Source of the DNA: Hirsutella rhossiliensis
Taxonomy: Eukaryota > Ascomycota > Sordariomycetes > Hypocreales > Ophiocordycipitaceae
DNA: 64,000 bases
Direction: 5' to 3'
Assembly: GCF_020360975.1 (NCBI RefSeq)
Contig: NW_025408667.1
Coordinates: forward strand, 5,332,001 to 5,396,000
Shown here: one piece after another, positions 24,040 to 34,537 of the stretch
Layout of the letters: the number at the start of each line of letters is the position of its first letter
Numbering within the stretch: the stretch's first letter is position 1
Notes under the pieces: generated by a model
What the model saw: the letters and a program-made list of their open reading frames with translations, nothing else
The model's database searches: none
Told to the model about the DNA's origin: nothing
Made by a program: the position numbers and the translations under genes

Positions 24040-24114
24040 GCCTCCATGGCGTAGTGGTGACACGTCTGGAGCCTCTGCGTTGCAGAGGGGTCGGTTCGAA
24101 GCCGGCTGGAGGCA
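24040..24114 (+). tRNA. tRNA-like locus with a non-canonical anticodon arm
   Basis: A 75-nt unit with a perfect 7-bp acceptor stem (GCCTCCA / TGGAGGC) and discriminator A, an A box TGGCGTAGTGG in the D arm, and a T arm with B box GGTTCGAAGCC (stem GTCGG/CCGGC). The middle does not fold normally: the obvious hairpin CCTCT-GCGTTGC-AGAGG leaves one base for the variable loop and has C, not T, at position 33, while the best tRNA-like loop (TTGCAGA, GCA anticodon) has no stem. On the opposite strand it encodes PAGFEPT, a well-known artefact of antisense tRNA genes. Likely a degenerate tRNA or a Pol III-type tRNA-derived element rather than a working tRNA. No T-run terminator follows closely. Confidence 0.45.
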
Positions 24115-24209
24115 CCCTTGGGCGAACAGGGTACACCCGGGTTCCCGCCCGTTAACAGGGAATAGCGTTATGAGAGAACACAATCGGCGTACCAACCACT
24201 ATCAATGAC

Positions 24210-24466
24210 TATCAGAACGGTGGTTCTGCGGCTCGGGCCTAATAAGGAAATAGGTAGGTATGCACGATAGATCAAGGTTTAATGCAGCAGCTTATATGCA
24301 GCTGTAAAAGAGGTTATATTAATTGTGATGGAATATATTCTTTTTCTTCTTAAGGCCTCTAAGGAGGCCTCGTCCCTAGGGGGGAAATTAGCTGCCGGAT
24401 TTGCCCGGTATCTGCACGTGATAATACACGTGATCCGACATATGTTTTTACCCGTTAGTTCCGACA
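24210..24466 (-). repeat. 3' LTR of a copia element (257 bp)
   Basis: On the minus strand it begins TGTCGGAAC at 24466 and ends GTTCTGATA at 24210. A polypurine tract (AGGGGGGTG, 24467-24475) directly precedes it on that strand, so the internal region lies at higher coordinates. It matches the LTR at 2314-2572 in inverted orientation and is clearly less RIPped. Confidence 0.85.
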
Positions 24467-26380
24467 CACCCCCCTAGCCGAGCCCTCTTCTATATAGAAG
24501 AGTGGGAGGCTAGCCTATGATTATATTTTTGCTCCCTAACTTATAAAGGAATCTCCCCTATAGTCTATAGTGCCCGTAGGCAAAGGGCCCTTCTTTCTAG
24601 GCCGCTGCTATATACTGCCTTATATAACTTAGTCCTCTTATATTATATATAATTATTCTTAAAGTATTAAGTCGGTCGATTTAGGAAGCTCTTATAATAT
24701 AAGGCGGTCGGAGATATCGTAGAGGCTGATTTAGTTAATAAAGGCTTAGAACTTAGGTCCTTAGAGGGCCTTAGTAAAACCGTTAGCTATTATCTCGGCG
24801 CTTAGTATATATTTAACTTCGAGGGTTCCGTTCGTAATTTCTTAGCGAAGCTAGTAGTTAAAAATATTAACGTGCTATAGCTTAGTTCGTAGCTTTACTA
24901 CCTCCGCGGTTACGATATATATTATTTATATATTATCGTATTAGATACTAATTTAAGAGTAGTTAAGTTTTACGTCGAGTTCTTAGATTAAGCGGCTTAC
25001 GTATATCGATTCCTTTACTGCTTATAAGAGGGTAAGTAGCTCTGCCTCTATAGTTAAAGTAGTAATAGTGTTTTATTTATTTAATCGCTAGCCGATAAGG
25101 CCTCTAAATAGCTTTATTATAAAACCTTAAGAGTTCTTATAGTTTAATAAGTTATCGGCGAAAGAGGTATCGCTTACTACTAAATTATCCCTACCCCTAG
25201 GCGGAGCGCTAGTTCTTTTATCTACTATAGATAGTAGATTACGCGGTCGGCCGCTTTATAATATTTAGGTCCTAGGTTAAAGTTAAACTTTAATAGCTTT
25301 AAGGTTATAAACGCGATATCTAGGCGTATAATAGCTATAGCGTATAGTATAGAGCTTATTTTTACTTAGTATAAATTAATATTAGTAAATAAAGTAATAC
25401 CGTTAAATAGGAAAAGTTCGTTAACCCCTATTAGGGTATTAAAGCTCTTATATTTCTTTGCGAGGCGCGAGATCTTATTAATATATAAAGCTTATAATAG
25501 CTAAATAAAGCTTTTCTTATAGTCTTAAAGAATCTTATACTAAGAAACTACTAAAGGCTATTACTACCTATTAGCTAGTATTTCTTATATATTTATACTT
25601 TAAGGCTTACGCCGTTAACTTATTCTTTTACTAATATATAAAGATAATATCGTTAACGTAGAAGAAAATAATAATTCTATTAAGGGTAAGGTAGCAGGGC
25701 TCGTATAGCACTAGCTTAAAGCCGAGCTTCTTAAGCGTATTAGTAAGCTCTTAATACTATAGTAATAGTAATTTCCTTAATCTATAAAGGGCTTTATTAA
25801 GCTTTAATATAGTCCTATATTTCCTATAGCTTAGTAGTATCTTTATAAAGACTTTCTTATTTAGAGAGGTATTTATAAATATATTAATAGCTTTATATTA
25901 GATTAGTTTAAGGTCGAACCTTACTACTATTATTATTAATATATAAAAGCTTCTTCTAGTAAGCGTAGCTATATAGGTTTCTTACTTATTTCGGCGCTAT
26001 TAATCCCCTCGTACTACTAGTCTTACCTTATATTTTAAGAGCCTCCTATACTTATCGAATTTATATACGTAAACCTATATATAGTCGAGCACCTAGGCCT
26101 TATTCGAGAGCTCTATAAAGCTTACCTTAAACTAAGACTTTATATCTTTATAGCTTTAAAGGTATACTTCCTCTGCCTCCTTAAACTAATATCCGAGAGG
26201 GTAGTCTTATAGTTAGGAGTAGTGTTTTAGTACGTCTAAAAGGTCTCGGCGATAAATCTATTTCTTTATAATTAGCCGTTTAAGATATACTTTATTTTTA
26301 ATCTTATAGCTTAGCTTATCTTTTATAAGTAGTCTTGCTTATATACCTACTATAAAAGCAGTATACTAGTTAGCTATATA
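24467..26380 (-). pseudogene. Copia pol 3' part (RT-RNase H), RIPped
   Basis: The minus strand shows the copia-type RT active site as FFYVNDIIFIY at about 25645-25680 (FYVDD with the first Asp now Asn), about 1.2 kb upstream of the 3' LTR. That is where RT-RNase H sits in Ty1/copia elements, which place integrase before RT. Stops are frequent and RIP-type. The 5' portion is displaced by the copia insertion at 26754. Confidence 0.7.
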
Positions 26381-26384
26381 TTTA

Positions 26385-26700
26385 CGCGAGGGAAGTATTC
26401 TTTAACCTTACTACTAAGAGGATTCCTTAAAGCGGTATAGTTATTATAAGAGAGGGGTTCCCTTTACTTACTATAAAGAAGGTTCCTTAACGCGTAGATA
26501 TAGTTATAAGAGAAGGGTTCCTTTTACTTACTATAAAGAGGGTTCCTTAATATATAATTATTATAAGGGAAGGATTCCTTTGCCTTACTATAAAGAGGGT
26601 TCTTTAACGCGGTATATTTATTTAGGAAGGATTCCTTGCTCTACTACTCTAAGCTTAAGGGTTCCTTATTACTAGGTATAAGTTATACTATATATAGGAA
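26385..26700. repeat. Minisatellite-like tandem repeat, period about 60 bp
   Basis: About five diverged units share the core GGTTCCTTAA...TTACTATAAAGAG (for example near 26455, 26517 and 26576). Related sequence (GGAAGGATTCCTTAACCC) continues at about 32932, on the other side of the 6.2-kb copia insertion, showing that the array was split. Confidence 0.6.
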
Positions 26701-26753
26701 GTATTCCTAGCTAGGCGTGCTTAAGGGAAGATTCTTAATATAAGCTTCTATTA

Positions 26754-27211
26754 ATATTCTCGCGAAGAGAGATACGAGAAGTGCATATAAAATGCACGAA
26801 GGTGAAATTAGAAGTAAGGGGTCGGATAGGCAGGGCAGAGAGATTTAATTCTTGCGGGAGCAGTAATAAAGGTAGGGGAGTAATTGTTATATTTCCTTAA
26901 TTATCCTTCTTTCCTCTATCCAACGCCCCTATTTATACCCGTCTAGCATCTTAATTAATAAAGAAGATCCTGCTTAAAGAAGCTACTAATGTCCTTTTAA
27001 CTACTAAGCTTTTTGCCGGTTTTTTCCTTCCTTTATAGCCGTTTCCGGTATATCCGTCTTATCTCTCGCTACTTATGCTTCCCCTTATGCCCCTACTCTC
27101 CTTCCTACACCTTCTTTTTAGCTCCTTCTTCTATACCGGGTGTTTTAGCTTCCTTAGTCCCTCTTACTAGGGATATCTTCGAGAACTCGAAATCAGGCCA
27201 CGCTTGATACA
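26754..27211 (-). repeat. 3' LTR of copia A/B
   Basis: On the minus strand it starts TGTATCAAGCGTGG and ends CTCTTCGCGAGA. Compared with the other copies, three bases (GCG) are missing after TGTATC. Confidence 0.8.
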
Positions 27212-30200
27212 CCCCCTTAGCTATAGCTGCCCTTATAGTAAGGGCATAGCTAATACGGCTTCGAGCTAGTAAGCGTATAGAGGAGGTTCTTAGCTCTGCA
27301 CTTCTCCCTTTAAAAGCAGGGGCCCTTTCGGGTCCCTAGGCTCTTTTAGACCTACTTAAGGAAAAGGGGCCTAAAGAGGGGAAAGTCCTATAAGAAAGGG
27401 GGAAAACCCTAATTAAAATAGGGGGCCCTCTAAAGGGAAAAGCCTCTTCCTTTTCTTCGGCTATAGACGTTACCTTCTCGTATAGGCTATTAGCTCCTCT
27501 CGTAGACTCTTAAGGCGGGCCTCTAAGGACAGCTTCTCTCGAACGTCTTCTAGCCTAATTTGCTATAAGAAGATAGCTAGCTTCTGCTTCGGTAGGGGCT
27601 TCGTAAGACCGTCGGCTTTTATTAATACCGTTAGAACCTAATAGACGGAAATAAGTCCCCTTTAGACCTCTTAGCGTAACTAATGCTAGTAGATATCGAT
27701 ATACCGTAGCCGGGTCGACAGCTTGCTGTTTTCCTCTATAAGAATTCGTATAGTCTACGTGTTATCGCATTCTATAGCTAACGGGGACGGAATTTATAGT
27801 CGTAACGATATTAGTAGCCGGCTAAGGAAAATCGCTTCTTTTAACGCTTCTAAAAGAGCTAGTAGCTCTGCCTCCGTACTCGAAGTTATAACGGTAGCTT
27901 ATTTCGAAGCTCTCTAAGCAATAGTTCCTCTAAAAAGGGATATAATATACCCTTATAAGCTCTTTCTATCTAAGGAATTATCCGTAAAGGACGAATCGCT
28001 TAAATAAAGGAAGATTTCGGCAGCTTATTTCCTTCCCTGCCCTCTTAAGCGCAGACTATATAATCTCGTTAAATAGAGATAAAGGATAGCTCTATCTACT
28101 ACTTCTTAATGCCTAGGGCTAGGATTCTAGTTATGCCTAGCTAGCTAGGAGACCGTAAAAGAGATATCCGGTCTAGTAGAAATAGCTAAAAAGCAGGAGC
28201 ACCTTCTATTAATATTAGTGTTTCTCTTGCTCCTAGCTTAAAAGGACGGATTAGGTAAGCTCTTCGTCTAATATAAGCGTAGAAGCTTCTTATCGAGGAA
28301 TTAGGGAGGAATTTATAAGCGACCTTATCGATATAGGCGTCCTAGGTAAGCTAGATAGTCCGTTAGGACCTATTCCGAAGGATTCGTATCCCTAGGAGCT
28401 ACTTAAGCTCCCCTAGCCTAGTTATCTTATACCTTTATTATAGGCCTCGTATAGCCTCCCTAGTAGTAACTTCTTCCTCTTTTAGGTACGCTTAAATAAT
28501 ATCGTTAACGTAGAAGAAGACCGTGATTTTACCCTTCTATATTATATATAGTTCTTAAGGGACTTTCTTAAAGCCTAGGGCTTTAAGGGAACGTATTAAA
28601 TACTATTACTAAAGAAGGGGTAATCTTCGTAATCTATATAGAGCTTTCCTAAGCCGTAGAACCTTTCCTAGCTATTAGAAGCCTAGTAGAAGGCGTATAT
28701 AGATAACTTCTTCTTCCTTAAAGGGGCAGTTAATAAAGGCGTTAACTATATCTATTTAATCGAGTTCGAGGTCGAATTCTACTACTATAGCTATAAGGGT
28801 CCGAAAAGATATCCCTGCTAGGGTAGTTGCCCTAGTAGGAAGATCCCCTTTTTCCTACTAGTTCCCGTAAATAACTAGCCGGGCTTTATACTTTTAAAGG
28901 AAGCCGTGTTTATTAGTTTTATAGATAAAGACCTACTTATAGCTAAGGACCTATTTTCCTCTTGCCTTTTCCTTAAGGACTTCTTTAAAAGACCCTATCT
29001 CTTTATATAAGGCTAGGTGGTCTTTCTAGGCCTAGAAAAACTAGTCTCTAAAGGGGTGTCTTTCTAGCTACTTCTAGTTTACTAGTAGGTCCGGGAGGTC
29101 TCTTTTATATACCTTCCTTGCTAATATTAGCTTAAATAGCCGGCCTACTATAAACGCTCTATAGGAACCGTCTTCTATTAGCGTTAGGTAGAAGTTAGAA
29201 AATCGGTCGAAATAAGGGAGAAACTAGTCTTCTTTCGTATCGGGCCCTATACCTTCCTTTGCTTCTCGAAGTAGGGATAAAAAGGCAGCCGGGTAATCCT
29301 TCGAGAGAGGTGCCTTTCCTACCCCCTTAGGGGTCGAGATAGGAAGACTAACTAAAAAAGCTACTTCTAGATCTTCTTCTTATTCTATAAGAAGAGGCGT
29401 AGGGAGGTAGGCGTATTCTAGCTCTACTACTTTCCTATAGTCTCCTTCTTCGTCTAGATTATCTAATCTAGTAGCTTCTTCTTCTTCGAAGTCGGCGTTA
29501 TCCTCGACTACTTCGACGTCGGTTTCTTCTTCCGTTTCCTTATCTAGGACCTCTTCTTAAGACTATTAGGAAGGGGGGATTTAGATCTTCTAAATTAGCT
29601 AACATTATATAAGTAAGAGGGGCTATTAATCCTTCTTTCCGTTAAAGAAGCTAGATTCGTCGAAAATTATATCCCTAGTCGAAATAACCTTCCGTAAAAG
29701 AGGAATCTAGATCTAGAAGATATTCGTAGAATTATACTTAACGAGGTAACTAATAAAGGCTCTAGGATTAAGCTTTCTTTTTTTCTTCCTTTTTAGCTAT
29801 ATATCGGTAGTTATTGCGTATGCCTTATAGCTATAGGCATAAAGGTAGGCTAGCGAGGCCCTCTTCTTTATAAAGAGCTTAAGGGGGGATTTCTAGTCTA
29901 TTCCTTAGGTCTTAAAAAGGGTCTCTAGGTCCCTATAGTCCCTTAGTCCCCTAGGGTCCCTTAGGGTCCGGTTCTAAAAGTAATAGGCGGTCTTAACGAC
30001 TTCCCTCTAAAGGTCGTATAGAAGCTTTATAGTAAGTCTTATTATACGGGCCCTTTCTATTATAGCACCCCCTAATCTTTCTGCCCCTCCGTTCTAGGCC
30101 TAGGTATTCGGTGCTAATAGGAGGGGTAAAATGCTCCTTTTTCGAAGCTAATTTAAGATATCCTTCGTAAATAGCTCTCTATTAGACCGTATCTTTTTTA

Positions 30201-32456
30201 CCTCGTAGCTAAAGTAGGATTTTATCTAGTTAACGAAGTCCTAGAGGGTAGACTAGTTATACTTACTTAGGTAGGTCCGTAAGTTCCTAATCCCTAGAGA
30301 CGTCGGTCTAGTCGACCTAAATTTCCTTATACGGCTAGTCTAGCCGTAAAGGCGTTTATCTAGAAATTCGTCTCTTAGTCTTCCCTTAGCCGTAGTATTC
30401 GTATTCGACGGTCTTTAGGCCCCTTATTCGTACGCCCTGTTATTAGCCTAGCTTATATAAAGCTAGGGGGCCCGGGTAACTAAGTCGTGCGTGCTAAAGA
30501 AGACCGTCTCCTTAGGCTACCGGAAGAGGGTCTTTTATAGTAGACCTATTCCTCCTAGTAAGGAAAGCTAACTTCTCGAGAGATTCCTTCCTAAGGATAG
30601 GTCGGAATTCGAGAATAAATTAACGAATTTTTCCTCGATAAGCCTAATAGTCTAATTCTTCTAGACTAGCCTTATAGGCTTAGACGTTATATCCTAGAAG
30701 ATTCCTTCCTCTTAAAGAAGGCGGAAGGAAATTAGGCTCGTTAAAAATCGAGGGCAAAAAGCTAGCCTTTTTCGTCGAAGAATTTATATAGATCCGTTAG
30801 GTAATTTTATCGTGAAATTTACCCTTCCGTATCCCTTTATCTATACGGTTAATTCCCTAGCAATAAGATATTCCTTTCGTGCCTTCTTAAAGGACCGGAA
30901 TTATAAGAGTATATTATAGATATTAAGGGAAGTACTAGAGTTAAGGATAGCTGATTTTCGTAGGGGATAATTAGAGGGCTCTAACGGTTGGTTTTAGCCT
31001 TATTAATTCGTAGGGAAGATAAAGGCCGGATTTACTATATTAACGATTTTTCCTCGAATTTACGGCTCGAATAAGGGCAGCGGCGTTAGTTACTATTTTT
31101 TAGCAACCTAAATCTCGTCTATCTTCTTCTATAACGAGGGGTCCTCCTTAAGAGACTATTATACTATTTCTTATAGCCTCTTTAAAAGGTTAATTCCTTT
31201 AGGTCGGTTTTCCTCGAAGACCTACTAGCAGTCTTCTAGCCGATAGGGCTTTGTATATGCTTAGTAGGTAGGTCGATTCCTTCTCGTTTATTTCTTCGAG
31301 GAATCCTCGTCCCGGTCCGGAAGGTCTGCTTAAAAACCCCCCCTTTTTACCCCTTATTACTAATTTTAACGAAGAGGTTCGATTTCGACTAGTTCCCTGA
31401 TTTTTCGACTAACGGACTAAAAGGTCTATTAGGGGACTAGTCGGGCCGGTCTAACTAACGGGACCGGGCGGGCCCAGCAAGAGGCGGAGCCGGGGCCGGG
31501 CCTACGGCAGCCGTTAAAGACAGTGTTAATGCTCTCGAGGGAGGTAGAGCCGAAGGAGCAACAGCCGCAATAGCAGCAGCGGGGGCCGTAGCAGCTATAG
31601 GTCGAGCCGTCTAGGTCGAGTGCTAGCCACGAAGGAATAAGACTGCTTACTATTATACTCTAGCAGCCTCTTCGTCTAGTTCCCGGCTAGCCTCTCGAAA
31701 GATAGTCGAGTAACCGTTACTAATAGGCTTTATTAGTAGAGATATATCCCTAGGTTACTAGCCGGAAGAGCTTCTATAAGGAAGTATTAGTTAGCTTCCT
31801 CGAGGATTTCTTCCTACTTAGCTAGCCACGAAGAAGCTAGTAGGTTCCTAGTAGAAAAGGCTCCTAGGTAGGCCGTATAGGTCTTCCTAATACGGTTAGT
31901 TATATAACCACTTAAGGGAGCTATCGAGGTCTCGAGCTTTAAAAGCTACTGCCTAGGAGTCTCTTCCTCTCGAAGAGAGATTAGCTTTATAGCACTAACG
32001 GATTCCGTTATCGCCGTACGAGCAGCCGTTAGTAGCTTCGTTTTATAGAGGTATTCCTTTCGGTGACTCGTGAGTCGCAGGTAGTAGAAAAGCTCTCTTA
32101 TATAGGAGTTAGCTTAGAGAAAGGGTAGCTCCTCTATAAAGTCCGTTGCCCTAGGACGAAGAGGGGGCTCGAGAGGGTCCTGCTTATTAGAGAAGACTAA
32201 ATTATAGATAGTTCTATCTATACGAGCCCGTAGCTCCTTTACCTACTTATCTTAATCTTAGGGCTCTATAAGAATCGTCCTATAGACCGTAGGGATAGTA
32301 GAGGAGTCGATTTTCGTTATCGTTACGGGGAAAGGTAGAAAAGTTAGTTAAAAATCGGCTTTTCTAGTAAGAGGGGTAAAAGGAAGCTACGAGGGATATA
32401 AGAAAGGTGCCTTTTATAGCAGCCGGAAGGTATAGGAATACTATTCCTCCCGGGCT
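27212..32456 (-). pseudogene. gag-pol remnant of copia A/B
   Basis: Minus-strand coding remnant with RT motif FFYVND at 28501-28520, preceded by acidic linker sequence at about 29430-29560 and, further upstream (29700-30700), the region where copia integrase should lie. A less mutated GC-rich patch at 31430-31620 encodes low-complexity sequence near the gag end. No full-length frame survives. Confidence 0.65.
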
Positions 32457-32921
32457 TATAACTCTCGCGAAGAGAGATATAAGAAGTGTATATAAAATGC
32501 ATAAAGGTGAAATTAGAAGTAAGGGGTCGGATAGGTAGGGCAGAGAGATTTGATTCTTATAGGAGCAGTAATAAAGGTAGGGGAGTGATTGTTGTATTTC
32601 CTTAATTGCCCTTCTTTCCTCTATCTAACGCCCCTATTTATACCCGTCTAGCATCTTAATTAACAAAGAAGATCCTACTTAAAGAAGCTACTAATATCCT
32701 TTAACTACTAAGCTTTTTACCGGTTTTTTCCTTCCTTTATAGCCGTTTCCGGTATATCCGTCTTATCTCTCGCTACTTATACTTCCCCTTATGCCCCTAT
32801 TCTCCTTCCTATACCTTCTTTTTAGCTCCTTCTTTTATACTAGGTGTTTTTAGCTTCCTTGGTCCCTCTTACTAAGGGATATCTTCGAGAACTACGAAAT
32901 TAGGCCACGCTTCGCGATAAA
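32457..32921 (-). repeat. 5' LTR of copia A/B
   Basis: On the minus strand it starts near TTTATCGCGAAGCGTGG and ends CTTCGCGAGAGTTATA. It aligns end to end with the 26754 copy. Confidence 0.8.
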
Positions 32922-33161
32922 TATATAAGGGAAGGATTCCTTAACCCTACTAATAGATAATTTCCTAGGGCTTATTAAGATTAACTCGCTTTTTAAGTAG
33001 ATTTATTTATATTAATATAGTAAGTAGGGCCGCCGGAGGAGTTAAAGGAGGCGTTAGTAAAAGCTAGAATCGGGCTTCTATATACTAACTTTCCTAACCT
33101 TCTAAAGCTTTCTTAGGCTTTACTAAGTACTTATTATCGTTATTATAGTTAAATTTAAAGA
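32922..33161. other. Remnant of the interrupted copia/tandem-repeat region
   Basis: Begins with the tandem-repeat core seen at 26385-26700, then AT-rich degenerate DNA without a recognisable frame. Confidence 0.4.
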
Positions 33162-33857
33162 TATAAGAATATACCCTTATATTCCTATTTTACTATTATA
33201 AAGAAATAATAAGTATAGGGAGGCTCTATAAAATAAACTAGTAAAAAGAGGCTCTATAATATAGTCTAAGGGAATAACCCTTAAAGATAAAGACCTCTAC
33301 TAGACATCTATACCTTCCTTTAGGAAAAGCGGGTTAAGATAAGCCTATCCTAATAAAATGAAATATGTATAAAATGCATAAGTTAATTACGAGTAGAACG
33401 GATACCCTATTGCCTATTTTAGCTTAGCGGTTCCGAAGATATCCGCGATATAAGAATAGGTACGGCATAGAACATTCTAGTTAAATCTACTACTTATGCT
33501 AAAACCTATAGTCTTACGTTAACGATCACGTTACAATCAGACCACCTACTAAGTTAAGAAGACCTACTATAGATAGAGCTTTTTAAGCACTATAGAAAGT
33601 GCTAGAAAGCTAACTAATTAGTCTACTAGTAGGCGAGCAATAGTCTATAAAAGACGAAGGATTTCCCTAGGAGTAGTAGATAGAATAAGTAAGTTTATAA
33701 GCATCCTTTGCAACGCTATTCTTTTAATATATTATTTAGCCCCTTATATACTCGTTATAAACTCCGGACGAAATCCTACCCTATACTCCTTCGACCGATC
33801 TTTCTACTTACGTTATCGATTACCCGATTCTACGCTTATTGCTTATACCTTCTAATA
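33162..33857. repeat. Solo LTR, 696 bp, TSD AAAGA
   Basis: Starts TATAAGAATATACCC and ends CCTTCTAATA, the RIPped form of a TG...CA pair. Perfect 5-bp duplication AAAGA at 33157-33161 and 33858-33862. It aligns along its length with the interrupted copy at 48895-57441. There is no internal region, so it probably arose by LTR-LTR recombination. Confidence 0.85.
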
Positions 33858-34237
33858 AAAGATTTACTCGTTAAGCGCTTATAAGGCTACTTTTAGGGCG
33901 ATTTCGTTGTCTTTTAAAAGGCTTATATATATAAGGGCTAGAGCTAGCTCCTTAAGGTCTACTTCCTTAATATCTTAAGCGAGGCTCTTAAGTATTTTAT
34001 CGAAAATCTATTACTCGTTAAAAATCACGTTTTAAGTAAAGATATTATAACTATAGTTAGTAGGCTATAAGAGAGCTAGCTATATTTATATAATAAGGCG
34101 GCTTAGAATAATAGTTAGGATAAGAAGTTACTTAGGCTTAGCTTACTTAAAGTATATATAAGCTAAGTAAGCCTTATATAAATAGATTACTACTTAGGAG
34201 TATAGCTTACTTATAAGCTATAGTAAGCTATAAAGGG
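33858..34237. other. Degenerate AT-rich DNA; no gene seen
   Basis: RIPped sequence between the solo LTR and the truncated LTR of element G. Nothing recognisable on either strand. Confidence 0.4.
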
Positions 34238-34537
34238 GATTATAGCTAAATCTATAATCTAAGGATAGTCTTTATAGGTATATATAGCTACTTACTTTTA
34301 CTCTTTTAAATAGATAGCTCTTTAGCTTTTAATATTATAATTATTACGATCTTTATTATAATCTCCTCTTTAATTCTAATTACTTAATTACCTAGTTATA
34401 GTTTATAATCTATAACCTATAACTTATTAATAACGTAATATACTTATTATTATTTAAACCACGCCCTATTATATCTACTAATATAAACCTCTTAATAGGT
34501 TTATCCCTTAAGAATAATACTAGTCGTTATATATTAA
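34238..34537 (+). repeat. Truncated 5' LTR of chromovirus G
   Basis: Matches the last 300 bp of the 450-bp F/E LTR. The first 150 bp are missing. Confidence 0.8.

Larger units (their letters stand above)
26754..32921 (-). mobile_element. Copia element A/B: two LTRs and degenerate gag-pol (about 6.2 kb)
   Basis: LTRs of about 460 bp lie at 26754-27211 and 32457-32921, with a third family copy at 45937-46429. On the minus strand a polypurine tract (GCTAAGGGGG) precedes the low-coordinate LTR, fixing the orientation. The RT motif FFYVND (28501-28520) is only about 1.3 kb from the 3' LTR, as in Ty1/copia. RIP is moderate, lighter than in its relative C. A target duplication could not be set with certainty. 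Confidence 0.82.

Noticed and set aside
23759..24136. Minus-strand frame containing VPPAGFEPTPLQRRGS
   Set aside because: PAGFEPT is the typical spurious translation of the strand opposite a tRNA gene; the tRNA-like locus explains it.
27013..27207. Plus-strand frame of 64 codons
   Set aside because: It lies within the copia 3' LTR, which is repeated at 32457 and 45937 without a conserved frame.
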